DNA of 64,000 bases, from assembly GCF_007752535.1 (NCBI RefSeq), contig NZ_CP036426.1, forward strand, positions 682,001-746,000. Direction: 5' to 3'. Below are positions 1 through 9,188 of this stretch, in pieces; position 1 is the stretch's first letter, and every line of letters starts with the position of its first letter. The notes beneath the pieces are model-generated. The model did no database searches, was not told the origin of the DNA, and was given only the letters and a program-made list of their open reading frames with translations. The DNA is from Tautonia plasticadhaerens (GTDB lineage Bacteria; Planctomycetota; Planctomycetia; Isosphaerales; Isosphaeraceae). Position numbers and translations under genes: made by a program.

Positions 1-732
1 ACGCCCTGGGTCGACGCCGGGATCCAGGAGATCCAGGGGGTCGTCCGCGTCTTCGTCCCCCCGGACTCCGCCTGCTACGAGTGCGGGATGACGAGCCGGG
101 ATTATCAGCTCCTGAACTTGCGATATAGTTGCCCCCTGCTCCGCCGCGAGGACATCCAGGCCGGCAAGGTGCCCACCGCGCCGACGATCGCCTCGATGAT
201 GGCGGCGATGGAGGTGCAGGAGGCGCTCAAGTTGATCCACGGGATGCCGGTCCAGTCCGGCTGCCTCCACGTCTTCAACGGCGTCTCGAACACCTTCTAC
301 ACGACGCAGCTCCCCCGCAAGGAGGACTGCCTCAGCCACGAGACGTATCCGGGGCCGATCCCGGTCGACCTGGGCAACGACGCCACGGCCGAGCAAATGT
401 TCCACGTGGCACATCAGCACCTGTCGGGCCCGCTGTCGCTGGCCCTCGACCGGGATCTGGTGACGGCGATCGACTGGCCGCAACTCGGCCGACGGTCGGA
501 GATCCTTCGGCCGAGGACCCGGGTCACCCTCGCCGAGGCGACCGACCCGGAGACCGGCGAGGCCGGGCGCCCCGAGCTGGTCTCGGTCGTGGACGAGGGG
601 ACCGGCCTGTCGAGGCGGACCCTGGCCGAGTTGGGGGTGCCGCCGTACGATATCGTCCGCGCCGACGGCGCCGGGGGCTCGGCGTTCCTGAGGCTGGAGG
701 GGGATCGGGGGCGGGCCCTCCCCGGGATCTGA
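1..732 (+). CDS. E1-like (ThiF/MoeB/UBA) adenylating enzyme, 5' truncated
   Basis: The reading frame is open from base 1, so the N-terminal Rossmann and ATP-binding part lies outside the window. What remains is the end of an E1-like adenylation domain. There is a zinc-knuckle-like CYECG, a later CPLL, and the PTAPTIASMMAAMEVQEALKL helix typical of ThiF/UBA proteins. About 110 residues follow that I do not recognise. E1-like enzymes adenylate the C-terminus of a ubiquitin-like or sulphur-carrier protein. The next gene encodes a JAMM isopeptidase, which suggests protein modification rather than plain thiamine or molybdopterin synthesis. The catalytic cysteine and nucleotide site cannot be checked here. 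A plain MoeB/ThiF role remains possible. Confidence 0.8.
   Translation, partial: TPWVDAGIQEIQGVVRVFVPPDSACYECGMTSRDYQLLNLRYSCPLLRREDIQAGKVPTAPTIASMMAAMEVQEALKLIHGMPVQSGCLHVFNGVSNTFYTTQLPRKEDCLSHETYPGPIPVDLGNDATAEQMFHVAHQHLSGPLSLALDRDLVTAIDWPQLGRRSEILRPRTRVTLAEATDPETGEAGRPELVSVVDEGTGLSRRTLAELGVPPYDIVRADGAGGSAFLRLEGDRGRALPGI
398..413. other. parS-like site inside the E1 gene
   Basis: The 16-mer TGTTCCACGTGGCACA differs at one position (A to C at position 13) from the general parS pattern TGTTNCACGTGNAACA. It lies within a coding sequence, where ParB sites do occur in other bacteria. Codon constraint could also have produced it, so it is weaker than the intergenic copies. Confidence 0.35.
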
Positions 733-818
733 GTCGACCGGCGCGGCGGGGGGGCGGGCTGCAATCCCTGGTCCTCCCGACGACGGGCGGCAACCACACT
801 CGGTCGGGCGGGGGCGAC

Positions 819-2261
819 GTGAGCGGCGAGAGCGACGACATCCTGTTCGACGAGGTCACCTATCGGGAACCGCAGCGGCTCCGACGGCCCGACCGGGACC
901 GGGGCTACGCCTGCCTCGCGTATGGCACCCCGGGGCCGGAGGACCTGGCGATCTTCATCGACCGCCAGACGGTCGACGCCATCGAGCGGCACGCCCTGAG
1001 CGACACGACGGTCGAGCTCGGGGGCATCGTCCTTGGCCGGGAGTGCGTCGACGAGGAGACGGGCAGGCCGTTCGTCTGGATCTCCGAGGCGATCGAGGCG
1101 AAGCACTTCGAGAACACGCAGGCGAGCTTCACCTACACGCACGACTCCTGGGGGGAGATCACCCGGGAACGCGACCAGTCGCACCCCGAGCTGGATATCG
1201 TCGGCTGGTATCACACGCACCCGAACTTCGGCATCTTCCTCTCCGGTCACGACGTCTTCATCCAGCAGCACTTCTTCGGCCAGCCGTTGCAGGTGGCCTA
1301 TGTCGTCGACCCGATCCGCCAGACCCGGGGGTTCTTCCAGTGGCGGGCGGGGGACCTGAGGCAGGTCGAGGGCTATTACGTGGTCGCCCCGAGGCAGCAC
1401 CGGATGGCGCTGGCCCGGACGGTGGACGAGCTGGAGGGAGTCCCCAATCCGGAGGCCGGGGGGGGGCTCGGGGCCCTTTCCCCCCGCCTCGAGGCGGAGC
1501 TGATCGCCATGCTGAATCGACCGCAGTCCGCCTCCTCGACCGTCGACCGGGGCCAGTCGGCCGCGGTCTTCAGCCTGTTGGGCATGGTGGTGGGGGTCCT
1601 CGGGGTGGCGCTGGCGTTGTGGATCGCCACGCTCACCGGACAGGTCCGGGAGCAGACCCGGGCGCTGACCGGCCTCCGGGCGGAACTCTACCGGGCGAAT
1701 GAGGATGCCGACGTCGGGCAGGCCGCCGAGCGTGTCCGGGCCAAGGAGCAGGCTCTCGACGCCCTGCTCGGCGAAGTCCGCGTCGGGGACTCGGACGAGC
1801 GGTTCCTGGACGTCTACACCCGGCTCCACGCCGAACGCGACCGCGCCGTGGCCGAGGCGGCGCTGGTCGAGCAGGTCGGGCTCGACCTGGTCTCCAAGGA
1901 TCGCCAGCTCTCCCAACTCGGTCGCCGCCTCGAGGCCCAGGGTCGCGCCCTCGCCCGCCTGGAGGAGGTCGAGGAGGAGGCCGCCCGGCTAAAAGCAGCA
2001 AATGCCCTGCTCGCGGAGCAACTCGAATTCCCGGGCCTGGAGGGCGGCGCGAGACCGGCGGCCGGGGGTGCGGGTGCCCTGCCCCGCAAGTACGCGATCG
2101 CCTGGTACTCGGCCGTCGCCGGGTGGGCCGTCGCGGTCTTGCTGGGCCTGGGGATGGTGGCCCTGGTCGCCCGGACCCTGCCGACCCCGGTGCACGAGCC
2201 CGGGCCCGCCCCTCCCCCGGGCCGGGGACACGCCCCTGATGCCCCGCACCGGATCGAATGA
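819..2261 (+). CDS. Membrane-anchored JAB/MPN (JAMM) metallopeptidase with coiled coil
   Basis: The 480-residue product starts at GTG 819. The same frame is open further upstream, but there it only shadows the E1 gene. Residues about 40-190 form a JAB/MPN domain with a complete JAMM zinc signature: Glu67 in VELGG, then HTHPNFGIFLSGHD at 132-145 (His132, His134, Ser142, Asp145). A hydrophobic segment lies at about 248-271, a long charged coiled coil at about 272-405, and a second hydrophobic segment at about 427-451. JAMM proteases cleave isopeptide or C-terminal bonds of ubiquitin-like proteins. Lying 86 bases behind an E1-like gene, it is probably the deconjugating or Ubl-processing partner. 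Fusion to two membrane segments and a coiled coil suggests that it acts at a membrane. The zinc protease call is firm; the substrate is unknown. Confidence 0.85.
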   Translation: MSGESDDILFDEVTYREPQRLRRPDRDRGYACLAYGTPGPEDLAIFIDRQTVDAIERHALSDTTVELGGIVLGRECVDEETGRPFVWISEAIEAKHFENTQASFTYTHDSWGEITRERDQSHPELDIVGWYHTHPNFGIFLSGHDVFIQQHFFGQPLQVAYVVDPIRQTRGFFQWRAGDLRQVEGYYVVAPRQHRMALARTVDELEGVPNPEAGGGLGALSPRLEAELIAMLNRPQSASSTVDRGQSAAVFSLLGMVVGVLGVALALWIATLTGQVREQTRALTGLRAELYRANEDADVGQAAERVRAKEQALDALLGEVRVGDSDERFLDVYTRLHAERDRAVAEAALVEQVGLDLVSKDRQLSQLGRRLEAQGRALARLEEVEEEAARLKAANALLAEQLEFPGLEGGARPAAGGAGALPRKYAIAWYSAVAGWAVAVLLGLGMVALVARTLPTPVHEPGPAPPPGRGHAPDAPHRIE

Positions 2262-2408
2262 GCGGGGAGTCCGACGCCCTCGGCAAGGTTTGCCGAATTG
2301 GCGGTGGATGCCGGCCCGGTCGGCGGGGTAGACTACCCGGGCCGCGTCTCGGTCGAGCGGCACGAACAGGGGAACCCGCTGCGGCGGGCCGGGACCGGGG
2401 AGGCCGGG

Positions 2409-3035
2409 ATGTCCACGACGCGGCTGTTCGCGATCGCGACGGTGATCGGGATCGGGGGAGCGGCCCTCGCCCTGGCCCAGCAAGGGCTCCCGGACGACCC
2501 GCCCTTCGACCTCGCCCCGGACCCACACGTCGAGAGCCCCTTCGGCGAGTTCCCGCTCGATGCAGGGGCCTCCCCGTCGCCCCGGGATTCCGTAGGGGAC
2601 GTCGGACCTCCTCCTCCCCCGTTCCCGGTCGATCAGGCCGACCCGCCCCTGGTTGCCGATCCCGCCCCGGGGTTCGAGGTCGGGGTGCCGGATTCCCGGG
2701 CGTACATCGATCAGGGCGTCGCCCAGGCCGAGCGGGCGATCGAGGCCCTGTCGGACGAGAGGGCACGACTTCGCTCCCGGATTGAGAAGATCGAAGCGGA
2801 ATTGGCCCGCTGGGAGGCTGTCAATCGAGGGCTCCTCGCGGCGAGGCAGGCTAGGCCGGCGTCGGCTCCCGACCCAGTCCTCCCCCCTTCGTCGATCGAT
2901 CCGCCCGAGCTGGAGCCGCTGACGTCGAGACTCGAGGGCGTCGCCCTGCCCCCCTCGGAGGATCCGGGCCCGATCGTGCTTCCGCGCTCTGACTCGGCGG
3001 CTCATCCCCCGCGACCGGGGTTCGAGGAGGATTGA
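2409..3035 (+). CDS. Exported hypothetical protein with a coiled coil
   Basis: I chose the ATG at 2409 because it opens directly on a signal-peptide-like stretch (MSTTRLFAIATVIGIGGAAL followed by ALAQQ); the longer frame adds an unlikely arginine- and glycine-rich leader. The 208-residue product is low-complexity and rich in Pro and Asp, with one amphipathic charged segment at about 100-145 (AERAIEALSDERARLRSRI) that looks like a short coiled coil. No catalytic motif or known family was recognised. It follows the JAMM gene by 147 bases on the same strand and may share its transcript. The shared coiled-coil and envelope features are the only hint of a link. Confidence 0.6.
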   Translation: MSTTRLFAIATVIGIGGAALALAQQGLPDDPPFDLAPDPHVESPFGEFPLDAGASPSPRDSVGDVGPPPPPFPVDQADPPLVADPAPGFEVGVPDSRAYIDQGVAQAERAIEALSDERARLRSRIEKIEAELARWEAVNRGLLAARQARPASAPDPVLPPSSIDPPELEPLTSRLEGVALPPSEDPGPIVLPRSDSAAHPPRPGFEED

Positions 3036-3192
3036 CCGGGGGCCGGGCCGGTGCCGAGGCCCGGTCGGCACTACCCCCTAGCCCGATCGGGGAAACCTTG
3101 CACAATAGTCGGATTGGCCCGAAGGCCGCGGAGGGTCTCGCGGCTGCTGGTCGCCGGTCCGTGTAGGGTCCCGGCGGGGGAGCCCGTCGCGT

Positions 3193-5988
3193 ATGCCATT
3201 CGATGCCTTGAGGTGGTTCGTCAGCCGGCGACCGGCGGTGGTCGTCGCGAGCTGGATCGTGGCGCTGGTCCTGGTCGTCGGCCTGGCCCCGAACCTCACG
3301 GAACTCGCCGCCGAGGGCCAGGCGTCGCTGCTGCCCGAGCAATCCGAGAGCGCGATCGCCGCCCGGATGCTCGAAGCCGGTTGGCCCGACCAATGGTTCG
3401 ACTCGTCCGCCGTGCTCGGGGTGCACAACCCCGGGGGCATCCGGTCCGAGGACCGCGCCTTCGCGATCTCCCTGGCGGATCGGTTCCGGGCCCCCGATCG
3501 GCCCGAGGTGATCTCCAGCGTCCTCGCCGCGGACGCCGACCCGGAGGTCGCCGCCCGTCTCCTGAGCGAGGACGGCACGCTGCTGCTCACGTTCGTCGCC
3601 GTCGACGAGGCGTTCGTCAGCCCGAGCAGCCAGCAGGCCGTCGCATGGCTGGAGGCGCGTGCGGAGGAACTGGGGGAGGCGGCCCCCGCCGGGGTCTCGC
3701 TCTCCTGGAGCGGCTCGGCGGTCATCGGGCGGGACTACATGGAGAACGTCCAGGAGACGCTCGACCGCGCGGCCGTCGCCACGGTCTTCCTGCTCTTCGG
3801 CGTGCTGATGGCCGTCTACCGCTCGGCCTTCCTGGCAATGGTGCCCCTGGTGACGATCGGCGTCAGCTTGATGATCGCCCGGGGGCTGCTCGCGTGGGCC
3901 TCCCAGATGGGCTGGGAGATGTCGTCGCTGGTGGAGCTGTTCCTGGTCGTGCTGCTGTTCGGCACGGGGACCGACTTCTGCCTCCTGCTCTCCTGGCGGT
4001 TCGGTGAGAACTGGAACGCCTCGAACCCCAGGGGGGCGATCCGGTCGACGCTCGGTCGGGTGGCGGTCGCGCTGGTCACCAGCGCCTTCACCACGATCGT
4101 CGGCCTGTCGCTGATGGGCTTCACCCGCTTCAAGCTATTCTCGAGCACGGGGCCCAGCGTCGCCTTCGGCCTGGTGATCACGGTGGCGGCGGCGCTCTCG
4201 CTGACCCCCGCCCTGCTCCTCTTCCTGGCCCGATGGCGTCCGAGGGCGTTTACCGGGCTGACGAGGCCCCCGTCTGGGAATTGGGACCGGCTCGGCAGGG
4301 CGATCCTCCGACGGGCCTGGCTCGCCTGGTCGCTGACGCTCCTGCTCATGCTCCCCCCCGCCCTGCTCGGCCTCAGCCTGACGGCCCAGAACGCCTTCAT
4401 CCAGGACACCGTGTCCGAGATGTCGCCTTCCACCCCCTCGGTCCGGGGCCTCTCCCTGATCGCCGAGAAGTTCGGCCCCGGTGCCACCGCGCCGATGGCC
4501 GTCGTCCTCGAGGTCGGGCCCGAGGACCCGGGGTCGGATCCGGAGGGGACTCGACCCGACTTCCGCAGCTCGGTCGGGCTGGCCACGATCGACGACATCA
4601 GCCGATTGCTGACCCACCAGCGGTCGCTCACCGAGGTCCGGTCGGCGACCCAGCCGCTCGGCTCGACCGCGCCGTTCGAACCGGCCCGGCTCTCGGCCAG
4701 GCTCGGCGCGATCGATCAGGGTTTCCAGCGTCTGGTGGAGGGGGCCGAGGAGCTGCGACAGGGCCTGAACGATGGGGCCGCCCGGATCCGGGGGGCGTTG
4801 CTGATCGGCGAGCTCGCGGGGGCCGATGTGCTCGGCCAGGGCGCCGTGCAGGCCCCGGCCCAGGGACCCGGGACTCCGGACGGGACGACGCGAGGGGACC
4901 CGGTCACTTCCGGGCTCCGGAGGGCGACGGCGGCGATGCTCGGGCAGTTCGGCGGCGTCGAGTTGCCCGCGGTCAATCCGATCGCCCCGGTGGAGGGGGA
5001 TGGCCCGGTGGCCCAACTCCTCCGGGAGCTGGGGCGGGCCGCCGAGGGTGCCGGGCAGATCTCCGAGGGGGCCTCACGGGCCAGTCGGGAGATCGGCACC
5101 ATCATGGAGGATCCGGTTGGCCGACGGGCGCTGGATCGCCTGCTGATCGACGAGCAGACGATCGCAGAGAATCCCGAGATCGCCCGGAGCTTCGAGGCCT
5201 ACATCTCCCCCGACGGCCAGAAGGCCCGGATCGATTTGGTGCAGACCGGCCGACCGTTCTCGGTCGAGGCGCTCGATCAGGTGGAACGCCTCCGCGAGCG
5301 GCTCGGCGACTACCTCCAGGAGTACGATGAGCGCGACCCAATCCGGCCCCGAGCCCTGGTCGCCGGCCCCAATGCCGAGAGCGCCGACATCCGAGCCCTG
5401 ACCCGCCATGACCAGTATCAGACCTGGATCCTCGTGCCGCTCGGCGTCTTCCTCGTGCTGGTCGGGATGCTCCGGGCCCCCCTGGCCTGCCTGAACCTGG
5501 TGGCGACGATGATCCTCACCTACGCCTTCGCGCTGGGTGTCACCCACGCGGTCTTCGTCTGGGGCCTGGGAGCGGAGGGGATCGACTGGAAGGTGCCGTA
5601 CTTCCTGTTCGTGCTGCTGGTGGCGGTGGGGGTGGACTACAACGTCTTCCTGATGTCCCGGCTCCAGGAGGAGGTCAAGGCGCTCGGCCTGAAGGCCGGG
5701 ATCACCAAGGCGATCGGCCAGACCGGTGGCCTGATCACCTCGGCGGCGGCGATCACCGCATGCAGCTTCGCGGCGATGATGTTCAGCCCGCTCTCGTCGC
5801 TCAGGCAACTCGGCTTCTCGCTGGTCGTCGGCATCATCACCGACGCGGCGCTGGTCCGCCCGATTCTCGTCCCCTGCGGCCAATGGCTTCTGAGCCGGGG
5901 ACACGAACGACGACGCCAGAAGGCCCTGACCCGAGCCAATGCCCCCGGTACGCCGCTGCCGCAGGCCCGGGAGACGATCCTCAGCTGA
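3193..5988 (+). CDS. MMPL-family RND transporter
   Basis: This 931-residue polytopic membrane protein has the two-fold architecture of MMPL/HpnN-like RND exporters. A first membrane helix near the N-terminus is followed by an extracytoplasmic loop, then a cluster of five or so helices at about 195-350. A second large loop follows, and a final helix cluster lies at about 740-910. GTGTDFCLLLSWRF in the first half and VAVGVDYNVFLMSRLQEE in the second are the paired transmembrane motifs of this family, with the acidic residues used for proton coupling. Such proteins export lipids or hydrophobic compounds. The second loop contains an unusual Gly/Ala/Gln-rich region (about 500-620). No adaptor gene is adjacent. 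The substrate cannot be inferred. Confidence 0.9.
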   Translation: MPFDALRWFVSRRPAVVVASWIVALVLVVGLAPNLTELAAEGQASLLPEQSESAIAARMLEAGWPDQWFDSSAVLGVHNPGGIRSEDRAFAISLADRFRAPDRPEVISSVLAADADPEVAARLLSEDGTLLLTFVAVDEAFVSPSSQQAVAWLEARAEELGEAAPAGVSLSWSGSAVIGRDYMENVQETLDRAAVATVFLLFGVLMAVYRSAFLAMVPLVTIGVSLMIARGLLAWASQMGWEMSSLVELFLVVLLFGTGTDFCLLLSWRFGENWNASNPRGAIRSTLGRVAVALVTSAFTTIVGLSLMGFTRFKLFSSTGPSVAFGLVITVAAALSLTPALLLFLARWRPRAFTGLTRPPSGNWDRLGRAILRRAWLAWSLTLLLMLPPALLGLSLTAQNAFIQDTVSEMSPSTPSVRGLSLIAEKFGPGATAPMAVVLEVGPEDPGSDPEGTRPDFRSSVGLATIDDISRLLTHQRSLTEVRSATQPLGSTAPFEPARLSARLGAIDQGFQRLVEGAEELRQGLNDGAARIRGALLIGELAGADVLGQGAVQAPAQGPGTPDGTTRGDPVTSGLRRATAAMLGQFGGVELPAVNPIAPVEGDGPVAQLLRELGRAAEGAGQISEGASRASREIGTIMEDPVGRRALDRLLIDEQTIAENPEIARSFEAYISPDGQKARIDLVQTGRPFSVEALDQVERLRERLGDYLQEYDERDPIRPRALVAGPNAESADIRALTRHDQYQTWILVPLGVFLVLVGMLRAPLACLNLVATMILTYAFALGVTHAVFVWGLGAEGIDWKVPYFLFVLLVAVGVDYNVFLMSRLQEEVKALGLKAGITKAIGQTGGLITSAAAITACSFAAMMFSPLSSLRQLGFSLVVGIITDAALVRPILVPCGQWLLSRGHERRRQKALTRANAPGTPLPQARETILS

Positions 5989-6021
5989 GGTCGTCGGGGT
6001 CGATCGCGAGGCCGCCCGGGG

Positions 6022-6618
6022 TCATCCCCCCCGCCCCAGGTACTCCCCCGTCCGGGTGTCGACCCGTACCGTCGTCCCCTGGTCCAGGTGCTCGGGGACC
6101 TGCACCACATGCCCGGTGGAGAGCGTCGCCGGCTTCGTGCGGCCGGTGGCGGAATTGCCGCGGACCCCGGGGCTGGTGTCGACCACGGGGAGCTCGACGA
6201 CATCCGGGATCTCGATGCCGATCGGCTGCTCGTCCACGACCAGCGCCTCCACGCCCTCCATGTTCTCGGTCATGAACGGCGACTGATCTTCCAGGCTCTC
6301 GGCGGGCAGCGAGAATTGCTCGAAGCTCCGGGAGTCCATGAAGTGGAACTGCTCGTCGTCCCGGTACAGGAACTGGATCTCCCGGCGCTCGAAGCTCGAC
6401 TCGGCCAGGCTGTCGGTTCCCTTGAAGGTCTTGTCGACCCGTTGCCGGGTCTTGAGATTCCGAGCCTTGATCTTGTACAGGGTCGCGGCCCCTCGGGCCG
6501 AGGGGGTCTGGACGACGATCTGCTCGATCAGGTGGGGGAGGCCGTCGATCTCGACGACCATGCGCTTCTTGAAGTCCTTGGCGGGGATCACGGCGGCGAC
6601 GCTCCGACCTCGGCCCAT
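6022..6618 (-). CDS. yeiP: Elongation factor P-like protein, EfpL/YeiP type
   Basis: The 198-residue product has the three-domain EF-P fold. It matches the EfpL (YeiP) branch rather than canonical EF-P: the domain I tip reads TPSARGAATLYK and the C-terminal region RTKPATLSTGHVVQVPEHL, both close to E. coli EfpL. The tip arginine (Arg42) aligns with EfpL Arg33, where canonical EF-P carries a modified lysine. A GGAG six bases before the ATG at 6618 supports the start. These factors bind the ribosome between P and E sites and relieve stalling at proline-rich motifs. It is convergent with the MMPL gene and divergent from rnc. Many proteins here carry polyproline runs, consistent with a need for such a factor. 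Confidence 0.9.
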   Translation of the reverse strand: MGRGRSVAAVIPAKDFKKRMVVEIDGLPHLIEQIVVQTPSARGAATLYKIKARNLKTRQRVDKTFKGTDSLAESSFERREIQFLYRDDEQFHFMDSRSFEQFSLPAESLEDQSPFMTENMEGVEALVVDEQPIGIEIPDVVELPVVDTSPGVRGNSATGRTKPATLSTGHVVQVPEHLDQGTTVRVDTRTGEYLGRGG

Positions 6619-6794
6619 TCGGCACTCCGGGCGAAACGTCTCCGCCCCGGCCAGTCCGGGAGGCGGGTCGCGCCCGGGCGATCATCGTATCGGCGACCGT
6701 GCCCGCAGGTAAAGCCCGGCCGCCTCGGCTCATTGACTTCGGACTCGGGGGCCGATAGCCTCGGGGCATCCTTCCTCCGGTCAGAGACGGCATC

Positions 6795-7517
6795 ATGCCC
6801 GAGCCCGAGCCCCCCGTAGAGGATCTGCTGGACCGTTGCCAGCGGACCGTCGGCCACCGGTTCGCCGACGTCTCCCTGCTGCGGTCGGCCCTGACGCACG
6901 CATCGGGGGCCGACCACCGCCTCGCCTCGAACGAGCGGCTGGAATTCCTCGGCGACGCCGTGCTCGGCCTGATCGTCTGCGACCTGCTCTACCGCCGCTA
7001 CCCCGAGTCGCTCGAAGGGGAACTGACGCGGATCAAGTCGGTCGTCGTCTCCCGGCAGACGTGCGCCGAGTTCTCCAACATCCTCGGCTTCGACGCCCAC
7101 CTGACCATGGGCAAGGGGATGACCGGCCACGGGCCCACCCCTCCTTCGGTCCTGGCGGACGTCTTCGAGAGCATCCTCGGCGCCCTGTATCTCGACGGCG
7201 GCATGCAGGCCGCCCGCGCGTTCCTCGAGCCACTGGTGCTGCCGGAGATCGTCGCCGCCGTCGAGAACCAGGCGGGGTCGAACCACAAGAGCACCTTCCA
7301 GCAGGTCGCCCAGCGAGAATTCGGGGCGACGCCGACGTACCTGCTGCTGGACGAACAGGGTCCGGATCATTCCAAGTGCTTCAAGATCGCCGCCCAGGTC
7401 GGTCCCCATCAGTTCCCCCCCGCCTGGGGCCGGAACAAGAAGGAGGCCGAGCAGCGAGCCGCGCTGAATGCCCTCCGCCAGATCTCCGGGGAGCCGATCC
7501 CCTTCGCCTCCGGCTGA
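6795..7517 (+). CDS. rnc: Ribonuclease III
   Basis: The 240-residue length is typical of bacterial RNase III. The signature [12 protein letters not shown] is at residues 46-57, with catalytic Glu50 and Asp54. The second acidic pair is in [15 protein letters not shown] at about 122-136. A C-terminal double-stranded RNA-binding domain spans about 165-235 ([13 protein letters not shown] to [17 protein letters not shown]). The enzyme cleaves double-stranded RNA in rRNA precursors and some mRNAs. It stands alone between divergent yeiP and a membrane-protein gene, not in the usual rnc-era arrangement. The upstream ribosome binding site is weak. Confidence 0.95.
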   Translation: MPEPEPPVEDLLDRCQRTVGHRFADVSLLRSALTHASGADHRLASNERLEFLGDAVLGLIVCDLLYRRYPESLEGELTRIKSVVVSRQTCAEFSNILGFDAHLTMGKGMTGHGPTPPSVLADVFESILGALYLDGGMQAARAFLEPLVLPEIVAAVENQAGSNHKSTFQQVAQREFGATPTYLLLDEQGPDHSKCFKIAAQVGPHQFPPAWGRNKKEAEQRAALNALRQISGEPIPFASG

Positions 7518-7652
7518 CGGCACTCGGAACTTGTTCGCGACCCGACCGGCCACTAGGATGACGGCTTGCCTCCCCGTCTTCGACCGGGGTGCCTCCCCCG
7601 ATCCCGGTCGAGCCCTCCGGCCTCGCCGCCCCGCGATCGAGAGTCCTCCCAC

Positions 7653-8930
7653 ATGGTCCCCGACCTCGGCCTCGGGCCCGAGATCTGGCTGCTGCTGACG
7701 CTGCTCCTTTGCGTCTCGATCTTCGTCTCATTCCGGAGGCCCTGGAGCCTGCGGAACCTGGACCTCCTGCTGCTCTTCATCCTCGCCCCGGGGATCATGG
7801 CGCTGGTCGGGGGGGCGCAGCGCGCCCCGATCGTGCCCTATCTCTGGTTGTTCCTCGGCTCGGGCCTCTGGCTGCTCCGTTGCCTCCTGGATCTCGGCCT
7901 GCCGAGGCGGCCGGCCCTGGAGCCGAACCTCAATGTCCCGGGCCTCACCTGCCTCTCGGCGGGGATGATCGCCCTCATCGTGGCCGAGACGATCAACCTG
8001 CCGATCCGGGAGGGGGAGGCGAGGAACCCGGCGACCTCGGAAGACGCCGACCTCGACCGGCACGGGGCCGTCAGCGCCGTCTCCCGGGTCCCCTCCGGGG
8101 GACCGGATGAGACGTTGCCCGTCACGACCCGTCCCGGTGTCGTGCGCTGGCGGTCCACCCAGATCATCATCTCCCGGGTGCTCGCCGGGCTGGCGCATAT
8201 CGGCGTCGTGGCGGGCCTGATCACGCTCGCACGTCGCCATTTCGGCCGCCCGGTCGCGGGGCTCTCGGCGGCGGCGCTGTACCTGGTGCTGCCCTACACG
8301 AGGATCGAGGCGGTCGACAGCGGACAGGTCCTCCCCGCGGCCCTGATCGTGGCGGCGTTGATCTGGCACGAGGTCCCGTCGAGGGCGGGGGCGGCCATCG
8401 GCCTCGCCGCCGGGTGGATGCCGGCCTGCGTCGGCCTGGTCCCGCTCTGGATCGGCTTCTACCGGGGCCGGCACGCTCGACATTTCGCGGCGGCCAGCCT
8501 GGGGATGGCCGGGATCAGCGTGGTGATCGGCCGGTCGGTTCCCGGCCTGAGCAAATGGGCCGAGGCGATGGGGGCCCGGGGGCTGGCCGAGGCCGGGTTG
8601 CTGCCCGGCCTGGAGCCGGCCACCACCGGCGGCCTCTGGTCGGGGATCGACCCGGTCTACCGGTTCCCGGTCCTGGTGGCCTACCTCGCGTTGGTCGTCG
8701 TCGTCTCGGTCTGGCCCTTGCAAAAGAACCTGGGGGAGCTGATCGCCCTCTCGGCGGCCGTGCTGCTGGCCAGCCAGTTCTGGTACCTGGAGAAGGGAGG
8801 GACGATGGTCCTGCTCTACCTCCCCCTGCTCTTGCTGATGATGTTCCGCCCCAATCTCAACTCAAAACGAGCCCCTCGCCCGACGCCGAGGGCATCGGAG
8901 GAGCCGGCCACCCCCCTGGCCCGCGGCTAG
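7653..8930 (+). CDS. Polytopic membrane protein, unknown function
   Basis: The 425-residue product starts at ATG 7653, directly before the first membrane segment (MVPDLGLGPEIWLLLTLLLC); the open frame upstream is Pro/Arg-rich and unlikely to be translated. About ten hydrophobic segments run through the protein, with a cytoplasmic-looking charged insert at about 125-165. The overall pattern (an LPYTRIEAVDSGQVLPAALI loop and repeated hydrophobic pairs) recalls GT87- or GT39-like membrane glycosyltransferases, but I see no DD or DE motif in the first loop to support it. It ends 24 bases before a parS-like site. Confidence 0.65.
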   Translation: MVPDLGLGPEIWLLLTLLLCVSIFVSFRRPWSLRNLDLLLLFILAPGIMALVGGAQRAPIVPYLWLFLGSGLWLLRCLLDLGLPRRPALEPNLNVPGLTCLSAGMIALIVAETINLPIREGEARNPATSEDADLDRHGAVSAVSRVPSGGPDETLPVTTRPGVVRWRSTQIIISRVLAGLAHIGVVAGLITLARRHFGRPVAGLSAAALYLVLPYTRIEAVDSGQVLPAALIVAALIWHEVPSRAGAAIGLAAGWMPACVGLVPLWIGFYRGRHARHFAAASLGMAGISVVIGRSVPGLSKWAEAMGARGLAEAGLLPGLEPATTGGLWSGIDPVYRFPVLVAYLALVVVVSVWPLQKNLGELIALSAAVLLASQFWYLEKGGTMVLLYLPLLLLMMFRPNLNSKRAPRPTPRASEEPATPLARG

Positions 8931-8954
8931 CCGAGGGTGACTCGAGCAGGCTCG

Positions 8955-8970
8955 TGTTCCACGTGAAACG
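8955..8970. other. parS-like centromere site (best match)
   Basis: TGTTCCACGTGAAACG matches the general bacterial parS pattern TGTTNCACGTGAAACA at 15 of 16 positions. It lies between genes, about 1.7 kb from parB. ParB binds such palindromes and spreads to form the partition complex loaded by ParA. Confidence 0.8.
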
Positions 8971-8996
8971 GACATCACGACCCGACTCGAAGCGAA

Positions 8997-9036
8997 CCGG
9001 GCCGCGTCGATCGGTCGGAGGATCGACGCGGCCCGG
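8997..9036 (-). terminator. Strong hairpin downstream of tRNA-Pro
   Basis: A perfect 16-bp inverted repeat (CCGGGCCGCGTCGATC at 8997-9012 with its complement at 9021-9036) encloses an 8-base loop. It starts 5 bases after the 3' end of tRNA-Pro in the direction of transcription. The downstream T content on the minus strand is modest, so it is probably a terminator but could also act in processing. Confidence 0.65.
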
Positions 9037-9041
9037 CATGA

Positions 9042-9116
9042 TCGGGGCGACCAGATTCGAACTGGTGACCTCCTGCTCCCAAGGCAGGCGCGCTAACCAA
9101 GCTGCGCTACGCCCCG
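9042..9116 (-). tRNA. tRNA-Pro (UGG)
   Basis: On the minus strand the sequence folds into a cloverleaf. The acceptor stem is CGGGGCG/CGCCCCG with discriminator A. There is a D arm starting TAGCGCAGC, an anticodon stem CCTGC/GCAGG with loop CTTGGGA (anticodon TGG), and a T arm with GGTTCGAATC-like TTCGAAT. CCA is not encoded. Confidence 0.95.
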
Positions 9117-9188
9117 CATGGCCATGGCATCCTAGGGCCAATCGTGTCGGGGGGTCAAGACCGCCCCACCCCGCGGTCCCTCGTCGCG

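Noticed and set aside
4135..5016. Minus-strand frame within the MMPL gene
   Set aside because: Shadow of the MMPL coding sequence; the plus-strand product has membrane helices and family motifs.
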